In this document: in pieces, positions 47,594-56,920 of the stretch | Layout of the letters: each line of letters starts with the position of its first letter | Position numbering within the stretch: position 1 is the first letter of the stretch | The notes under the pieces: model-generated | The model's input: the letters and a program-made list of their open reading frames with translations, nothing else | What the model was told of the DNA's origin: nothing | Databases searched by the model: none | Assembly: GCA_002383165.1 (NCBI GenBank) | Contig: DFXK01000007.1 | Coordinates: forward strand, 55,224 to 119,223 | Length of the DNA: 64,000 nucleotides | Origin: Flavobacteriales bacterium UBA4110 | GTDB taxonomy: Bacteria > Bacteroidota > Bacteroidia > Flavobacteriales > Weeksellaceae | Reading direction: 5' to 3' | Made by a program: the position numbers and the translations under genes

Positions 47594-48820
47594 ATGATTA
47601 ATTTTTTGAAAAAAGATGACAGGCTGATTTTGTGTTACACTCCTGAATATGCAGGTTCTGTTAATTGGATAACAGATACGATTAAAGCTAAAGGGTTGGT
47701 AAAACTTAAAAAAACCTTTCGATATACAGAAGGGGATATTTTGAATAATGCCGAATTTGAGGAGACAACAGAAATAGACGATTACGTTGATCCCGAAATG
47801 GAAGTAACCACATTCTTCAGATTTGCAGAACTTACTGCAGATTATTATAAAGTAAAAAGGGGGATTCTTATCGACAACTTTGATATATTCATATATAAGA
47901 ATGTTCCATTAAAGACAAATTTTTTTGTTGCGGATTCAGACGTTTCTGTTTTCCAAGTAATTAAAAATATATCACCTAATGATTTTTATTTGGGTGGGGA
48001 TAACCCAAGTGCTGTTCCCGTAGAAGAATTTGAAAAACTCTTAAAACATTTTCCAAATTCTTATGAAAGGCGTAAATACGTCGAAGCCAGACTCTCCTCC
48101 TTGTTAAGAAATTATTTAGAAGGAGTCAAGGATGCCGAAAAGGTATACCAGAAGTATCTTGATACAAAGTTGTTTATGCATGGGACAAATTTGACCGAAA
48201 TTTTCCGCAATGTAGAACTAGTAAAATATCAAACGATTCTTGAAAAATTGCGAGAAATGTTAAAAGATGAAAACCAGTATAGTGAACACCAGTGGCAGGA
48301 AGAAATTTTACAGATTATTTTGTTGCTCTATCCAAAATATATTTTGGCTTTTAAATCAGTTCCTATACAAGCTAGGTTAGCAGATGGGATAAAAGACAAA
48401 CAACTTGACCTTCTTTTAGTAGATTCTAATGGGTATATTGATGTTATAGAAATAAAGAAACCTTTTGAAAATGCCATTATGACTAAAGGTGTTTATCGGG
48501 AAAACTATATTCCTCTTAGAGAACTTTCGGGAACAGTCATGCAAATTGAAAAATACATCTATTATCTGAACCGCTGGAGCCTGGAAGGAGAATTTTTTTT
48601 AAGTAAAAGATACAAAACTCAATTGCCTGAAGGCTTTGAGATTAAAATAGCAAACCCAAATGGATTAATTATTATGGGAAGGGAGAATAATTTATCATCA
48701 CAACAAAAAAACGATTTTGAGGTAGTCAAAAGAAAATATAAAAATATTGTTGATATAATTACTTACGATAACTTATTAGAACGTTTACATTTCACAATTG
48801 AACAATTTCAAAAAATATAG
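47594..48820 (+). CDS. sduA: Shedu-like nuclease (SduA, DUF4263)
   Basis: 408 residues. The C-terminal half carries the Shedu PD-(D/E)xK core: HQWQEEILQIILLLYPKYIL near 234, KQLDLLLVDSNGYIDVIEIK near 270 with Asp and E-x-K, ENYIPLRELSGTVMQIEKYI near 305, and a tail RKYKNIVDIITYDNLLERLH. The N-terminal 220 residues are an unassigned, probably sensory domain. Shedu normally acts alone; here it follows the Gabija-like pair by five bases. A second copy of its tail lies at 33497-33592. Confidence 0.85.
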   Translation: MINFLKKDDRLILCYTPEYAGSVNWITDTIKAKGLVKLKKTFRYTEGDILNNAEFEETTEIDDYVDPEMEVTTFFRFAELTADYYKVKRGILIDNFDIFIYKNVPLKTNFFVADSDVSVFQVIKNISPNDFYLGGDNPSAVPVEEFEKLLKHFPNSYERRKYVEARLSSLLRNYLEGVKDAEKVYQKYLDTKLFMHGTNLTEIFRNVELVKYQTILEKLREMLKDENQYSEHQWQEEILQIILLLYPKYILAFKSVPIQARLADGIKDKQLDLLLVDSNGYIDVIEIKKPFENAIMTKGVYRENYIPLRELSGTVMQIEKYIYYLNRWSLEGEFFLSKRYKTQLPEGFEIKIANPNGLIIMGRENNLSSQQKNDFEVVKRKYKNIVDIITYDNLLERLHFTIEQFQKI

Positions 48821-49015
48821 TCTTATATGGTTTTAATAATTTAATTTTGTAGATAAATATATTTAATTTAAGGAGTTATTTAAATTTATATCTTGGTTTA
48901 TAAAAAATATTATACGATACTCTATTTTTGATTATAGATGATTTTCGATAGTTCTACAAGCTTATTCAAATCTTCTACAAAAGTGTTCGGAAAATGCACC
49001 GCTGAGTCACTTAAG

Positions 49016-49048
49016 GAGACAACTATTTTTTAGTTGTCTCTTTTTTTT
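49016..49048 (+). terminator. Rho-independent terminator in repeat copy 4
   Basis: The GAGACAACTA/TAGTTGTCTC stem with a five-T loop and eight following T lies about 200 bases after the Shedu stop, and ends that operon. Confidence 0.9.
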
Positions 49049-49120
49049 AGCCATAAATATCTCTTTATCAAATTGTTATAATCTGATTTTTTGTGTTCGA
49101 TATTTTTTAACGTGAAATAC

Positions 49121-49147
49121 TTAGCCTGTTTGAAATAAACAGGCTAA
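49121..49147. repeat. Second conserved hairpin of the island repeat
   Basis: TTAGCCTGTTT and AAACAGGCTAA form a perfect 11-bp stem with loop GAAAT. Copies 1 and 2 keep the inner CTGTTT/AAACAG part with one mismatch higher up. It could be a recombinase binding site or an RNA structure. Confidence 0.65.
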
Positions 49148-49179
49148 AAGTGCCACAATAGGCTTGTAATCTACAATCA

Positions 49180-49505
49180 TTAAGTGTTCGAAATCTCCTT
49201 AAGGTTAGAGCTTTTTTTTTCTTTTCTGATATTTTCTTGCGCCCTTTTTAGAAAAGCTTCTTTGTCTTTTTTTACATCCTGTAGAAATTTTTTATGGTTT
49301 TCAGACAGCTCAAAATATTGCTCACCCCACAAATAAATCTCTATTAAAACAGGGAGAAGACTAATGCCTTTTTCGGTCAGTTTATACAAAAACTTTGCTT
49401 TACTTTCAGGATGTAGTGATTTGGAAATTACTTCTTCAGCTTCTAAAATTTGCAGTTTTGTCGCTAAAATATTGGTAGCTATTTTTCTTCCGATTTTATT
49501 TTAAA
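49180..49505 (-). pseudogene. HxlR-family regulator, 5'-truncated
   Basis: The minus strand reads KIGRKIATNILATKLQILEA, EEVISKSLHPESKAKFLYKL and TEKGISLLPVLIEIYLWGEQ, the second half of an HxlR winged helix, ending SSNLKEISNT and stop. A stop just before NKIGRK and absence of the Cys-containing N-terminus show truncation. The last codons lie in repeat copy 4. HxlR regulators usually sense redox or electrophile stress and sit beside SDR or reductase genes, as here. Confidence 0.75.
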
Positions 49506-49528
49506 ATTTAAATTAAAAACTCATTCCA

Positions 49529-49557
49529 TAATTCTGTGCTATTCTTCCGCTGATTTG
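49529..49557. promoter_or_regulatory. 29-bp shared element, copy A, before SDR 1
   Basis: TAATTCTGTGCTATTCTTCC followed by GCTGATTTG is identical to 56921-56949. In both places it ends 27 bases before a TAACTTTG -7 box. This position suits an AraC-type activator site. On the minus strand it also reads QISGRIAQNY, so a conserved gene tail is the alternative. Confidence 0.6.
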
Positions 49558-49584
49558 AGCTACAGGTTTGGCTCCGATGCGAGA

Positions 49585-49592
49585 TAACTTTG
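49585..49592 (+). promoter_or_regulatory. -7 box for SDR 1
   Basis: TAACTTTG fits TAnnTTTG and lies 43 bases before the SDR ATG at 49635, 27 bases after the 29-bp element. Confidence 0.65.
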
Positions 49593-49634
49593 TCCTATCA
49601 AAATTAAAAAACAAAACAATTAAAATTTTTAAAA

Positions 49635-50455
49635 ATGGAAAAGACAATTTTTATCACAGGAGCATCAAGATGATTCGGAAACTTTGGACAGAAGCTTTCC
49701 TTAAAAGAGGAGATAAAGTAGCCGCAACATCGAGAAATATTGAGGCTTACAAAGATTTGGCAGAACAATATCCTGACTCATTCCTTCCTATCTCTTTAGA
49801 TATTACCAACAGAGAAGCGGTTTTTGAAGCGGTAAATAAAGCGAAAAATTATTTCGGAAATCTGGATGTTGTAATTAATAATGCCGGCTATGGTGTTTTT
49901 GGAGCGGTAGAAGAAGTGGGCGAGAAAGTAACCAAAGATGTTTTTGAAGCCAATGTTTTCGTAACGCTTTGGGTAACACAGGCGGCTTTGCCGATTTTCA
50001 GAGCGCAGGGAAGCGGTCACGTGATTCAGCTATCAAGTGTTTTAGGTGTTTGGAGTTTGCCGACTTTAGGAATTTATAATGCGACAAAATTTGCAGTAGA
50101 AGGCTTCAGCGAAGCTTTGGCAACAGAAGTGAAAGATTTTGGAATTCACGTTACAATGATTGAGCCTAATGGTTACACAACCGATTTTGGCGGAAGTTCA
50201 GCCGTTCACGGTGATGCCATTCCCGCTTACGATGCTTTGAAATCAAGTTTGGGAGAAGCTGAAGGTCTGTTACCTGAAGATTATGGAAAACCGGAGGCAA
50301 CGGTTCCTGCGATTTTGAAATTAATTGATAGCGAGAATCCGCCACTTCGTTTATTCTTAGGAAAAGTAGGATTGAGAAAAACGGAAAGAGTGTACGCAGA
50401 AAAGCTTCAGGTGTGGAACGACTGGAAAGAAGTTTCCGAAGCTGCGCACGGATAA
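49635..50455 (+). pseudogene. Short-chain dehydrogenase/reductase 1, broken near its start
   Basis: The true start is ATG at 49635: MEKTIFITGASR, then TGA at 49671-49673 where relatives have Gly (GASRGFG), and a lost A in the next run so that the frame continues KLWTEAFLKRGDKVAATSRN. After that the SDR is intact: NNAGYGVFGAVEE near residue 85, the catalytic serine QLSSVLGVWSLP and YNATKFAVEGFSEA (Y-x-x-x-K) near 150. An ATG at 49671 gives a 262-residue product lacking the NAD(P) glycine loop. Confidence 0.82.
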
Positions 50456-50476
50456 TTTAAAAACGTGAAAAATTAA

Positions 50477-50511
50477 GTAAAACCGATTCAAGATTGGATT
50501 TACTTTTTTTG
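50477..50511 (+). terminator. Terminator after SDR 1
   Basis: GTAAAACCGAT pairs with ATTGGATTTAC (one mismatch, one G-T pair) around a five-base loop, followed by seven T. Confidence 0.7.
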
Positions 50512-50552
50512 TTTTAAAATGTAAGGTTTTCCTCATAAAATCAATTATCACG

Positions 50553-51779
50553 ATGAAATTTCAAAATACAAAATATTTATACATCAGTACATTGCTGGCA
50601 TTTATACTCATTCCGCTGGGCGGGTTGACAACGGATATTTATATTCCGTCACTTCCGGCTATGGCAGAAGATCTGAATGTTCCGGTTGAAAAAGTGCAGA
50701 TTTCGTTGCTTTTATTTATGGTAAGTTCAGGATTCAGCCAGCTTTTTATCGGAAGTATTCTCGACAGTTTCGGAAGGTACAGAATCAATATTTTTGCATT
50801 AGTTACCTTTTCTTTAGCAAGCTTTATTATTGCTTTAGTTCCGGAAATTGATGTGATTTATTTAATGAGAATCGTTCAGGGCATCACGGTTTCATTAATT
50901 ATCGTCGGGAAAAGAGCTTTTTTTGTTGACCTCTACAAAGGTGAAAAACTGAAACATTACACCAGTCTTTTTTCGATTGTCTGGGCGACTGCACCTATTG
51001 TTGCGCCGTTTATCGGAGGTTACTTGCCGGTGCTTTTCGGATAGCAGTCTAACTTTTATCTTTTGGGAATTCTTACCGTTATTATTTTATTTTTTGAACT
51101 TCGGTTTACAGGAGAATCTCTACAGAATTTTCAGGTATTTAAAAGAAAAGAAATCGCAACAGTTTACAGAAAAATGCTGGGAACGCCTGATTTTTATTTA
51201 GGATTAATAATTATTGGTTTAAGTTATTCACTTCTGGTAATTTATGGAATGATAAGCCCGTTTATCATCGAAAAAGTATACGGATTTTCACCTGTAATCA
51301 CAGGATACAGCTCGCTGGCTTCTGGAATTGCTCTGATGAGTGGCGGAATTATTTCTAAATTAATGATTAAAAAAGGACTTTTCGCAAAAATAAATGCTGC
51401 AATTATTTTACAGTTAATCATCGTTTTCGTAATGTTTGCCGTCACTTCAAAGTATGACGGGTTGGTGTTTTTACTGGGATTCACTTTATCACTACATCTT
51501 TTATCGGGTTTCATTTTCAACAATGTTTATGCGTACAGTTTGCAGAGATTCACGACAAATGCGGGTATTGCAAGCGGTTTGACGGGCGGTGGTGTGTATG
51601 TGGTAAGCTCAGTTGCAGGTTACGGATTAATCAATTTATTTGAAATTAAAGATATTCAGACATTTTCGCTGGTTAATTTTATTATTGTGGTAACATTGTT
51701 TATAGTTATTTTACTGTTTAAAAAAGCAATTATCAGCAATACAGAAATTCCCTCTCATCTTATAAAATCCAAGATATAA
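50553..51779 (+). pseudogene. Bcr/CflA-type MFS drug exporter with one in-frame stop
   Basis: The N-terminal half reads LTTDIYIPSLPAMAEDLNVP, the D-x-Y-x-P signature of Bcr/CflA drug-proton antiporters. TAG at 51042-51044 stops it in PVLFG-stop-QSNFYLLGIL, most simply TGG to TAG. The same frame then continues through the remaining helices to 51779. The repaired protein has 408 residues and about twelve helices. It lies between SDR 1 and an AraC regulator. Confidence 0.85.
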
Positions 51780-51797
51780 AGGCTCCTTTTTATTTAC

Positions 51798-51805
51798 TAA
51801 ATTTG
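51798..51805 (+). promoter_or_regulatory. Candidate -7 box for the AraC regulator 1
   Basis: TAAATTTG fits TAnnTTTG and lies 32 bases before the ATG at 51837. Confidence 0.5.
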
Positions 51806-51836
51806 ATCATACTTAAAACTTCTAACCCCAATAAAT

Positions 51837-52745
51837 ATGGAAAAAATCAATCACTATAAAAGCATCACAGAACTTCACAAAAAGAGCGGTTTCGAGCCTC
51901 CGAAAAATCCTCTATTAAGTTTGATGACCTGCAAAGAACTGATGACGTATTCTGTTGGCGAAGACCGATTTACAGGAGATTTTTATATGATTGGTTTAAA
52001 GAAAATCAAGTCTGGTTACGTTTTGTATGGAAAAACCAAGTACGACCACAACAACGGTTCGGCGGTTTTTATGAAGCCCAGACAAATCATAGAAGTTCGC
52101 AATGTACAGTTTGCAGAAAAGGGTTTTGTAATGTTTTTCCACGAAGATTATTTATCAGGACATCCGCTGAATGAGCAAATCAAAAAGTACGGCTATTTTG
52201 AATATGAAATTAATGAAGCCCTTCACATTTCACCTTCAGAGGAAGTGATTATGTGGGAACTTTACGAGAAAATAAGAAGAGAGTATGAAGAAAACTCAGA
52301 CGAATTCAGCAGCGAAATTATCCTGTCGCATATCGATTCTATTTTAAAATATTCTGACCGCTTTTACAAAAGACAGTTCATAGACCGAAGCCCGAATGTA
52401 TCAGGAAGTATGGTTAAAAAATTCCTTACGGTTTTAGATAACTATTTTAAGGAAAATAAACACGTGGAAGATGGTCTGCCTACCGTCAATTTTATGGCGA
52501 ATGAATTAGCTGTTTCTCCTCGTTATCTCAGCGATATTCTAAAGCAGGAAACCGGAAAAACGGCATTGGAGCACGTTCACATTTACTTAATTAAAGAAGC
52601 AAAAAATCTCTTATTGAGCTCAGAAAGTAATGTCGCAGGAATTGCCTATGATCTAGGATTTGAAAGTCCGTCTTACTTTACCAGGTTATTTAAAAAAGTG
52701 GTGGGGGTAACGCCTGTTCAGTATAAAAAGGAAGCGGTTAAGTAA
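51837..52745 (+). CDS. AraC-family regulator 1
   Basis: 302 residues. The N-terminal half is a cupin-like ligand domain (LKKIKSGYVLYGKTKYDHNN near residue 53). The C-terminal DNA-binding domain has two helix-turn-helix motifs: VNFMANELAVSPRYLSDILK near 219 and VAGIAYDLGFESPSYFTRLF near 265. Intact. It follows the MFS gene and is a candidate activator of SDR 1 and MFS. Confidence 0.9.
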   Translation: MEKINHYKSITELHKKSGFEPPKNPLLSLMTCKELMTYSVGEDRFTGDFYMIGLKKIKSGYVLYGKTKYDHNNGSAVFMKPRQIIEVRNVQFAEKGFVMFFHEDYLSGHPLNEQIKKYGYFEYEINEALHISPSEEVIMWELYEKIRREYEENSDEFSSEIILSHIDSILKYSDRFYKRQFIDRSPNVSGSMVKKFLTVLDNYFKENKHVEDGLPTVNFMANELAVSPRYLSDILKQETGKTALEHVHIYLIKEAKNLLLSSESNVAGIAYDLGFESPSYFTRLFKKVVGVTPVQYKKEAVK

Positions 52746-52756
52746 TTTTGAATGTT

Positions 52757-53674
52757 TCAATTCTGCTCAGGAAACTGCTTCCTAAGATGCAACGGAGAAA
52801 TTCCTGCTTTGGTTTTGAAAATTTTGGTGAAATGGGAGGGATGTTCAAAACCGAGTTCGTAAGAAATTTCACTTATCGATTTTGTGGTTCCCAAGAGGAT
52901 GTTTTTTGCCTTGTCGACCAACTTCAGATGGATGTGCTCTATCGTCGTTTTGCCTGTGAATTTATTGAGCAAATCTGATAGATAGTTGGAAGAAAGATTC
53001 AGTTTTTCAGCGAAATATTTTACTTCGGGAATGCCTTTTTCAATCAGATGGTCATCATTAAAATAATCATTAAGGAGACTTTCAAAACGTTGGGTTACAT
53101 CGTTTCCGGTTTTGTTTCGGGTAAAAAATTGCCGGTCGTAAAATCGGTCGGAGTAATTCAGAAGCATTTCAATCTGGTTTAAAATCAATCCCTGCGTATG
53201 ACGGTCAATATTCTGGGAATATTCTTTTTTAATTCTTGCAATCACTTCATCAAGCAAAAATTTTTCATCCTCCGAAATGTGGAGAGCTTCATTAGTTTCA
53301 TACTGAAAGAAACTGTATTTCTGGATTTTTTTGCCTAAATCTCAACCGTAAATAAAATCAGGATGAAATGCCAGAAACCAACCTTCCTCAATCTCGGTAT
53401 CTGAACTCGGTCTCATTACCTGGTTGGGTGCCGTAAACATCAAAGTTCCTTCTTGAAAATCGTAATGGGAACGACCGTATTTTAAACTTCCTTTAAATTT
53501 TTTGTAAACAATCGTGTACAAATTAAGGCTGTAAAAATAGTTGGCAAAATTCTCGTCAGAACGGCTTATGTTTTTTAAATCAATCACTGTCACCAAAGGA
53601 TGTTTTGGGCTTCCGTAATTGTAAAAACGATGAAGGTCTGCAACCGATTTTATGGAAATAAAAGCTTCTGGCAT
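52757..53674 (-). pseudogene. AraC-family regulator 2 with one in-frame stop
   Basis: The N-terminal part (MPEAFISIKSVADLHRFYNY) runs to FHPDFIYG and TGA at 53342-53344. The same frame goes on DLGKKIQKYSFFQYETNEAL to the helix-turn-helix domain (VKYFAEKLNLSSNYLSDLLN and ISEISYELGFEHPSHFTKIF), ending at 52757. It is a paralogue of AraC regulator 1 (YGRSHYDFQEGTLMF versus YGKTKYDHNNGSAVF). It converges with regulator 1, 11 bases between stops, and is downstream of SDR 2. Confidence 0.85.
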
Positions 53675-53714
53675 TTTTCTAATTTAAGTATTAAATTTAA
53701 ACTTTTCTGCTAGA

Positions 53715-54518
53715 TTATGCCTGCATTAATCTCAAGAAATGTGCTTCGGAATTCTTGTTCTTTAAATCAATATAAAACTGTGCGTCTTCGCCAATCACAT
53801 ATCTTAATTGAGGAAGTTCATCCGTTGCCGCACCATATATAGTTTCCGCGACCTGTTCCGCACTGGCTTTTGGAAGGTGTTCTGTACGTTTGGTAAATTT
53901 TGGAACGAACGCGGATAACGCAGTGTTGTAATCGTCAATTGTATTTTGTATCATTTCGATACCATTTCTAAAATTGGTGGCAATACTTCCGGGTTCTATA
54001 ATTTTTACTGCAATTCCAAACGAAGAAACTTCAAAATTTAAAGCTTCCGAAAACCCTTCCACCGCAAATTTAGAACTGTTCTACAAGCTGGCAAAAGGAC
54101 CAGCAGCAATGCCCCCAAATGAAGAAATATTAATGATTGTTCCTTTTTTCTGAGCTCTCATTATAGGTAGAATTGCTTTTGTCACATTCATTAAACCAAA
54201 AACATTAACGTCGAATTGTTGCTGAATCTGTTCAGGACTTGAAGCTTCAAAAACGCCCATCAGGCCATATCCTGCGCTATTAATTAGAACATCAACCGAG
54301 CCGAATTTTTCGGTTCCTTTTGCAATTGCTTCCTGGATTTGCGTTGGATTGGTCACATCAAGTTGTACCAATAGTACATTTTCAAGAGCATCGAGTTCTG
54401 TTTCATTTTCCGGTGAGCGCATTGCAGCTATTACATTCCATCCGTTTTGGTGAAATAAATTTGCGGTTGCTTTTCCCAAACCAGATGACGCACCGGTAAT
54501 AAATACTGTATTTTTCAT
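53715..54518 (-). pseudogene. Short-chain dehydrogenase/reductase 2 with one in-frame stop
   Basis: Begins MKNTVFITGASSGLGKATAN (TGxxxGxG NAD(P) loop), with LDVTNPTQIQ near 54, INSAGYGLMG near 80 and the catalytic Ser in NISSFGGIAAGPFASL. TAG at 54081-54083 replaces the catalytic tyrosine of the Y-x-x-x-K motif (stop-NSSKFAVEGFSEA). The frame then continues to 53715. Loss of the Tyr abolishes catalysis even if a truncated product were made. Confidence 0.87.
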
Positions 54519-54638
54519 AATGAATTTGTTTAAAATTTCTAATACAAAGTTCCGACAAGCTAATAGAATCTACTTTTCGATTTTACGGAATGTCTTATAC
54601 ATTTCTCTGATTTTGTGGACTACTGAGGGTTGGAATGT

Positions 54639-55601
54639 TTACTCCCTTATGGTCGTTTTGTCTTCCAAAGCCATTCTTGCAATTTCATCTTTTCTTTTAA
54701 AGCTTACCCCTTCATGCTTTTGGATATAGGTAAATAATTCTTTCGCTGCCTGTACCATTTGCGGAGTGCCGCCAATGCGGTCATGAAAGCTGATTGACAT
54801 TTGTCTTCTGCGATTTGCGGCTTCTTCATACAGTTGATCAAATTCCATTTTAACCTGATGTACAAATTGGTCTGCGGAGAAATTTTTGCCTTCAATCAGT
54901 TGAATATCGTTGCAACGCAATGTGTAAGGAACCGTCACAAAAGCTTTTCCGTTGACCGTTTGAACAAAAGGCTCATCCCTACTTAAATCATCTATGTGGT
55001 ACAAGAATCCCAATTCCTGCAAAATCTTCAAGGTGTTTTCACCTCTTCGTAGCCAATTGGCATTATAACCAATTGCATCAAAACTTGTAATTTTTTTGAT
55101 GGCATCCACACCGTCTTTGATAAATTTTTTCTCGTCGTTGTATGACATCGTATATTGTGTTGCCCAGTTCATTCCGTGTGCAGCGGCTTCGTGACCACGA
55201 TCTACAATCTCTTTTGCTAATGCCGGATTTTTTAGCACCGCACTACCCACCATATGTGAGGTAATTTTTACTCCCAATTTATCCCAGTTATCCAACATCC
55301 GAGGAATACCTTCTTTATATCCGTACTCATACCAAGTTGTAGCTGGCAAATCTTTATAGCCTTTTTCCATATTTTGAGGGAAAGGACTCTCTGCATTTTC
55401 GGGTTGTCCGCCCGCTTCAAACTGCATAGAAACAGAAACCACCAAGCGGGAACCATCCAGCCACTTTGATTTGGTTTCTTTTGGCTTTGCTTGCATATTT
55501 TTTCCGCTTTGTGCCATTCCAGAAAATGGAACGGCGGTCGCTACCAAGCCTGCTGTGGTAAGCAAACTGCCTTGTTTGATAAACTTTCTTCTGTCAATCA
55601 T
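54639..55601 (-). CDS. Polysaccharide-deacetylase-fold protein with Tat-like signal
   Basis: 320 residues. The start MIDRRKFIKQGSLLTTAGLV is a twin-arginine-type signal ending near PFSGMAQSG. The NodB-like fold shows RGHEAAAHGMNWATQ near 135 (metal His) and MSISFHDRIGGTPQM near 268. Similar proteins are called PuuE-like or chitin-deacetylase-like; the substrate is unknown. The final residues extend into the intergenic region at 54.6 kb. It lies four bases after the DoxX gene. Confidence 0.8.
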   Translation of the reverse strand: MIDRRKFIKQGSLLTTAGLVATAVPFSGMAQSGKNMQAKPKETKSKWLDGSRLVVSVSMQFEAGGQPENAESPFPQNMEKGYKDLPATTWYEYGYKEGIPRMLDNWDKLGVKITSHMVGSAVLKNPALAKEIVDRGHEAAAHGMNWATQYTMSYNDEKKFIKDGVDAIKKITSFDAIGYNANWLRRGENTLKILQELGFLYHIDDLSRDEPFVQTVNGKAFVTVPYTLRCNDIQLIEGKNFSADQFVHQVKMEFDQLYEEAANRRRQMSISFHDRIGGTPQMVQAAKELFTYIQKHEGVSFKRKDEIARMALEDKTTIRE

Positions 55602-55605
55602 ATCT

Positions 55606-56022
55606 TTATTTTTTAAATAATTGGTCTAATGAAATGCTGTTTGCAGCGATGAATTGGTACAGCGCAATAAGGATGATGGCGTGTATCATTTGCGACGGCA
55701 AAGCTTCCCAATTCTCTATAAGGCAAGTGCCGAACATTAATAGGAGCATTACAACCCAACCTGCAATAATTACTTTAGGAGAAAAGACGCCCAAGATTAG
55801 TAATATATCGATGGTGAATTCTGCCACCGGCAAGGCGTAGCTAAAAGGTGTAACCAAATTTTGTGGCAACATTGATTTTGAAAAATTGCCAGTCATCCAT
55901 TGACTAAAAGCATTCAATTTTGGTAACCGTACCAAGCCGTGCCCGAAAAAACTGATGCCCGCCACCAGACGCAGCATCAAATAAGCAATATCATTCATAA
56001 TAAAGTTTTTTACAAAGTTCAA
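55606..56022 (-). CDS. DoxX-family membrane protein
   Basis: 138 residues with four hydrophobic helices. MLRLVAGISFFGHGLVRLPK near residue 16 and AEFTIDILLILGVFSPKVII near 68 match the DoxX family, often tied to redox stress or quinone metabolism. The start may be ATG at 56022 or the later ATG in MNDIAYLML. It forms an operon with the deacetylase and diverges from AraC regulator 3, which may control it. Confidence 0.8.
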   Translation of the reverse strand: MNFVKNFIMNDIAYLMLRLVAGISFFGHGLVRLPKLNAFSQWMTGNFSKSMLPQNLVTPFSYALPVAEFTIDILLILGVFSPKVIIAGWVVMLLLMFGTCLIENWEALPSQMIHAIILIALYQFIAANSISLDQLFKK

Positions 56023-56080
56023 TTAAATACTAGGAAGGAAACAAGGTTTTTTACTGGATTTTTTTTGTAAAATTGCAGGT

Positions 56081-56911
56081 ATGGAAGTGCGGAATTTATA
56101 CAGTGCCTATGAATTAGAATGGTTCGAAACGCAGGATTACACCGCCAAAGCCCGAAAAAACACTTTTTTTGAGATGGTTTTTGTGATGGAAGGAACGGGC
56201 GTCCAAATCATCAATGAGCATCAACTTCCTTATGCGCCCAACAAATTATTCCTGATTTTTCCAGAGGATCTGCATAGTTTCGAGGTTCAATCGTTGAGCC
56301 AGTTTTTCTTTATCAGATTTAATAACGATTATCTTAAAACCCAAAACAGCCAAAACATCCGTGAGCTAGAATATATTTTTAACAGCCACAATCATCTTCC
56401 GGGTTGCATTTTCAAAACGGTTACTGACAAGCCTTTTATACGTGCTGCTGTAGAAGCTCTTATTCGTGAAAAAGAAAATAATTCGCCACAAAAGGAGCAG
56501 ATTATACAGCAGTTGATCAACACAATTATAAGCTACGCTGCCCGTAACCTCACTTTGCAGGAAAAAGAAGTATTTAAGGGTAAGATTTCAAGTGTAATGC
56601 CTATAATCAATTACCTGCATCAGCATATTTTCGAGCCGGAAAAATTAAAAGTAAATTGTATAGCTGGCGCATTTAATCTTTCGCCAAAGTATGTGGGCGA
56701 ATATTTCAGGAAACATACCGGGGAAAGCCTGCAACAATATATTATGCTATACAAATTGAAGCTGATTGAAAGCCGGTTATTACTGACGGATATGCGCATC
56801 AGTGAAATATCTTTAGAATTTGGCTTTACAGACCAAAGCCATCTCAACCGGATCTTTAAAAGGTACAAAGGGACTACCCCCTCTTCGTACCGAAAGAAAC
56901 GCATCACTTAA
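56081..56911 (+). CDS. AraC-family regulator 3
   Basis: 276 residues. An AraC-type cupin domain occupies the first half (GTGVQIINEHQLPYAPNKLF near 34). The C-terminal two helix-turn-helix motifs are NCIAGAFNLSPKYVGEYFRK near 194 and ISEISLEFGFTDQSHLNRIF near 240. Intact; it diverges from the DoxX-deacetylase pair and is followed by the second copy of the 29-bp element and the CMD gene start. Confidence 0.9.
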   Translation: MEVRNLYSAYELEWFETQDYTAKARKNTFFEMVFVMEGTGVQIINEHQLPYAPNKLFLIFPEDLHSFEVQSLSQFFFIRFNNDYLKTQNSQNIRELEYIFNSHNHLPGCIFKTVTDKPFIRAAVEALIREKENNSPQKEQIIQQLINTIISYAARNLTLQEKEVFKGKISSVMPIINYLHQHIFEPEKLKVNCIAGAFNLSPKYVGEYFRKHTGESLQQYIMLYKLKLIESRLLLTDMRISEISLEFGFTDQSHLNRIFKRYKGTTPSSYRKKRIT

Positions 56912-56920
56912 TAGCCTACG

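Larger units (their letters stand above)
48945..49205. repeat. Island repeat, copy 4, right boundary of the island
   Basis: Contains the left arm shared with copies 1 and 2 (TTCTACAA-GCTTATTCAAATC), AAGTGTTCGGAAAATG at about 48980, the terminator, a perfect 11-bp hairpin at 49121-49147, and AAGTGTTCGAAATCTCCTTA at about 49182. To its right is the end of an hxlR-type gene, not a recombinase. Confidence 0.8.

Noticed and set aside
23083..49215. CRISPR array made of the four island repeats
   Set aside because: The copies are 200-350 bp long and 3.5-12 kb apart with genes between; no short regular repeat-spacer pattern was seen anywhere.
15446..54518. Stop codon reassignment or programmed readthrough to explain the in-frame stops
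   Set aside because: TGA, TAG and TAA all occur, replacing different residues (Gly, Trp, Tyr, Lys by family comparison), and true genes end with the same codons.
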